This document shows, in pieces, positions 23,965-24,040 of a stretch of DNA of 24,040 nt. Numbering within the stretch: position 1 is the stretch's first letter; each line of letters opens with the position of its first letter. The DNA comes from Zeimonas sp036675585. GTDB lineage: Bacteria > Pseudomonadota > Gammaproteobacteria > Burkholderiales > Burkholderiaceae_E. Where the stretch lies: positions 1 through 24,040 of the forward strand of contig JAKFES010000302.1 of the NCBI GenBank assembly GCA_036675585.1, written 5' to 3'. The notes under the pieces are model-generated. The model was given only the letters and a program-made list of their open reading frames with translations, was not told the origin of the DNA and made no database searches. Made by a program: the position numbers and the translations under genes.

Positions 23965-24040
23965 AAAGCGCGCAATCCAGGCGCAAAGCGCAGCCGTGGC
24001 GGGGCCACGGCGAGCATTTGCAACGCCGAGTGCGCGCTTT
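23965..24040. repeat. Nested palindrome (REP-like element or bidirectional terminator), cut by window end
   Basis: Three pairs of inverted arms nest symmetrically. AAAGCGCGCA (23965-23974) pairs with TGCGCGCTTT (24031-24040), GCAAA (23983-23987) with TTTGC (24017-24021), and CCGTGGC (23994-24000) with GCCACGG (24004-24010) around GGG. The 5' side begins with six As and the 3' end with Ts at the window limit, so it could terminate transcription in both directions. The form also fits a dispersed palindromic intergenic repeat. The preceding 23921-23945 (GGGCCTGTTCACACTACGA) may be part of the same element. Confidence 0.6.

Overview
The window looks like part of a high-GC chromosome of a betaproteobacterium, most likely Burkholderiales. 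The evidence is the 23S/5S rRNA sequence, a Coq7-type ubiquinone hydroxylase, two 16-stranded-type porins ending in Phe, an Lrp very close to the enterobacterial protein, and near-complete GC bias at third codon positions. It is ordinary chromosomal DNA rather than a phage or plasmid. I found no transposase, integrase, CRISPR array or tRNA.

Layout. 1-770 is the 3' end of an rRNA operon: 23S end, spacer, 5S and a strong terminator. 876-5906 is a three-gene + strand operon: a cytoplasmic molybdopterin oxidoreductase, a fused four-cluster Fe-S/membrane-anchor subunit, and a hotdog thioesterase. This resembles the phenylacetyl-CoA:acceptor oxidoreductase (PadBCD) type. 5998-7468 holds a LysR regulator, a LysR-box-containing divergent region, a 74-aa protein of unknown function and a hairpin-rich 3' region. 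7527-9602 is acetoacetyl-CoA synthetase, whose 3' end overlaps the convergent dadA by 97 bp. dadA is divergent from lrp. lrp is translationally coupled to an LD-carboxypeptidase gene broken by one in-frame TGA. 12406-14980 carries two tandem paralogous M20 amidohydrolases on the - strand. 15061-18070 carries a lipoprotein metallopeptidase and fadD on the + strand. 18083-20475 (- strand) has a MarR regulator and a benzoate/2-aminobenzoate-type CoA ligase, followed by a 41-codon remnant of a VapC/PIN toxin. 20607-23048 has two tandem porins (- strand). 23219-23887 is coq7, and the window ends in a nested palindrome.

Functional theme. Much of the window concerns CoA-thioester and carboxylic acid metabolism: PadBCD-like oxidoreductase plus thioesterase, acetoacetyl-CoA, long-chain acyl-CoA and aryl-CoA ligases, and amidohydrolases that release acids from N-acyl amino acids. 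Porins and a quinone-biosynthesis gene are nearby. The Mo-enzyme, with its membrane anchor and no Tat signal, would deliver electrons to the quinone pool from the cytoplasmic face. That the ligases and the Mo-enzyme share one pathway is inference only; no phenylglyoxylate or benzoyl-CoA downstream genes are present here.

No wholly new multi-gene system is evident. The points most worth a second look are the fused Fe-S/anchor subunit, the large subunit lacking the third cluster cysteine, the interrupted ldcA, the PIN-domain scar, the convergent gene overlap, and the hairpin-rich stretch after the 74-aa gene.
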